A stretch of DNA of 64,000 nt from Sphagnum compactum (Eukaryota > Bryophyta > Sphagnopsida > Sphagnales), in NCBI GenBank assembly GCA_965153455.1, contig OZ234495.1:9854875-9918874 (forward strand), given 5' to 3'. Shown in pieces: positions 63,011 through 64,000 of this stretch. A program made the translations under genes and the position numbers. Below the pieces are notes generated by a model. It did no database searches. It was not told the DNA's origin and saw nothing but the letters and a program-made list of their open reading frames with translations. Positions within the stretch are counted from its first letter, which is position 1, and each line of letters starts with the position of its first letter.

Positions 63011-64000
63011 GAAGACCCAACATAATGCATTTTTGTTATGTCCTTTCCATATTTTGATTTAAGAATGCAGTTTGCGACGATTTGTTTGTAGTTTTTTGTC
63101 ATTATATTTTTTGCTATGTTATTTTATGTTTAAATATTTTCTTTTTTAAAAAATGTTTTCACAATTTCCTCTTCAATATTCATGTCATTGACATTTAATT
63201 CCATTTCATTTTTAATGGATACTATGTTTTCATTTTGATTAGACTCCATTTGCCACCAAAAAAACAAGATAATGGCCTAAAATGAAGGGTAAATCATAAA
63301 CAAGTATACATTTTACTAAAATAAAGCGTTTAATGTTTAGTTCTCTCAACTATTTACAAACATCAAATCAAATAATTTACAAACATTTACAATTATGAAA
63401 AATTTACTCACTTTTCTACCCTTTTTTCATCATCCAAAAAATGTAAGATGAAAGAAAAAATGAACTAATATGTTTTGTGTATAGATGTATGTTTGGATAG
63501 GTGTTTTTGTTGGCTTTACACATAAAAAACTTAAAAGCAATTCAAAACAAAATTTTACTAACACCTTGAAACTTGGAATTGAAGCATTTAAAAACTAAAT
63601 AGAAATTTTAAAAACAAAACTTACCTAAAACTTGGAATTAAAACTTGAAAAAAACCTCCATCTCTCCCACACTTGCATAAAGCAAAAGAAAAGGGAATAG
63701 TAACAATTTAAAGAACAAAACATAATTATGAAAGGTGCCAAGGAGTAAAAGATCAAAAGTAGCAAAACAAATAGAAAGTTAATGATCAACAAAAATGTAC
63801 TTTAAAATGCACTAAACATCATAATTAAGAGAGGCACCAAAGAGTTGTAAAACTAAAAGAGGTGCAAAAAAACAAAGGAACACACAACAAACCAGGTGAA
63901 GCATCGATGAACAAGAGCAAAAACCAAATAAGATGCCGATGAGTAGGAACACGTGAACCAAGAAAGGTGAGGATGAGCAAAAACACACGAAACAACAAAT
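63011..64000. other. AT-rich spacer to the window edge
   Basis: A/T-rich sequence with repeated 'aaacttggaatt' words (about 63,568 and 63,628). No gene or strong signal. Confidence 0.5.

Noticed and set aside
1-64000. CRISPR arrays, rRNA, tRNA or bacterial-type operons
   Set aside because: None seen by eye: repeats lack regular spacers, no conserved rRNA blocks, no convincing tRNA B-box with matching acceptor stem. A tRNAscan run would settle the tRNA point.

Overview
This is a stretch of nuclear DNA from a land plant. Five genes have coding exons joined by GT-AG introns of roughly 70-1000 bp, and all belong to plant families: a plastid-type EamA transporter, an ankyrin/integrin-linked-kinase-like protein, serine carboxypeptidase-like 51, the mitochondrial CBS protein CBSX3, and the alpha subunit of the SRP receptor. 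Degenerate Ty1/copia and hAT elements, plant telomere-type motifs (TTTAGGG/CCCTAAA), and AT-rich, CpG-poor spacers fit the same picture. The species cannot be read from the sequence. The fairly short introns argue against a conifer, and a seedless plant is possible, but that is a guess.

Layout. 1-17.3 kb is gene-free repeat-rich spacer: a degenerate tandem repeat at the very start, a foldback element near 1.3-1.7 kb, a decayed hAT transposase (9.49-10.40 kb) apparently cut by a solo LTR with a 5-bp target duplication (10.40-10.96 kb), and one copy of an unclassified dispersed repeat (16.65-17.04 kb). 17.46-20.63 kb (+) holds the EamA transporter (8 exons, 558 aa). 22.78-27.30 kb (-) holds the ankyrin/ILK-like kinase, whose HRD motif reads HGN. 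30.85-36.35 kb (-) holds SCPL51 (14 exons including a 19-nt micro-exon, 466 aa, triad intact). 36.5-49.1 kb is repeat territory: a GC-rich island, a GGTA-type degenerate array (38.28-39.24 kb), a probable LTR (42.46-42.97 kb), a 0.54-kb element with 40-bp inverted ends (43.71-44.25 kb) and a ruined copia pol (45.87-47.76 kb). 49.47-51.04 kb (-) holds CBSX3 (5 coding exons, 202 aa) with a likely 5'UTR intron and a CpG-rich promoter. 52.6-53.0 kb has the second copy of the dispersed repeat. 54.72-59.12 kb (-) holds the SRP receptor alpha subunit (10 exons, 640 aa) with a CpG-rich 5' end. 59.2-64 kb is spacer with TAGCCAG-rich DNA, a perfect 20-bp hairpin, an 88-bp tandem duplication and a second decayed hAT transposase on the minus strand.

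The genes are separate housekeeping or organelle-linked loci, not a pathway cluster or operon: plastid membrane transport, signalling, secreted/vacuolar proteolysis, mitochondrial redox regulation and co-translational protein targeting. In four of the five gene models every exon joins in frame and the total lengths match their families; the kinase model has one junction (25,059-25,379) that I could not close. I saw no sign of a defence system, CRISPR array, rRNA or tRNA. The points most worth checking are the HGN motif, the unclassified foldback elements and the LTR structures.
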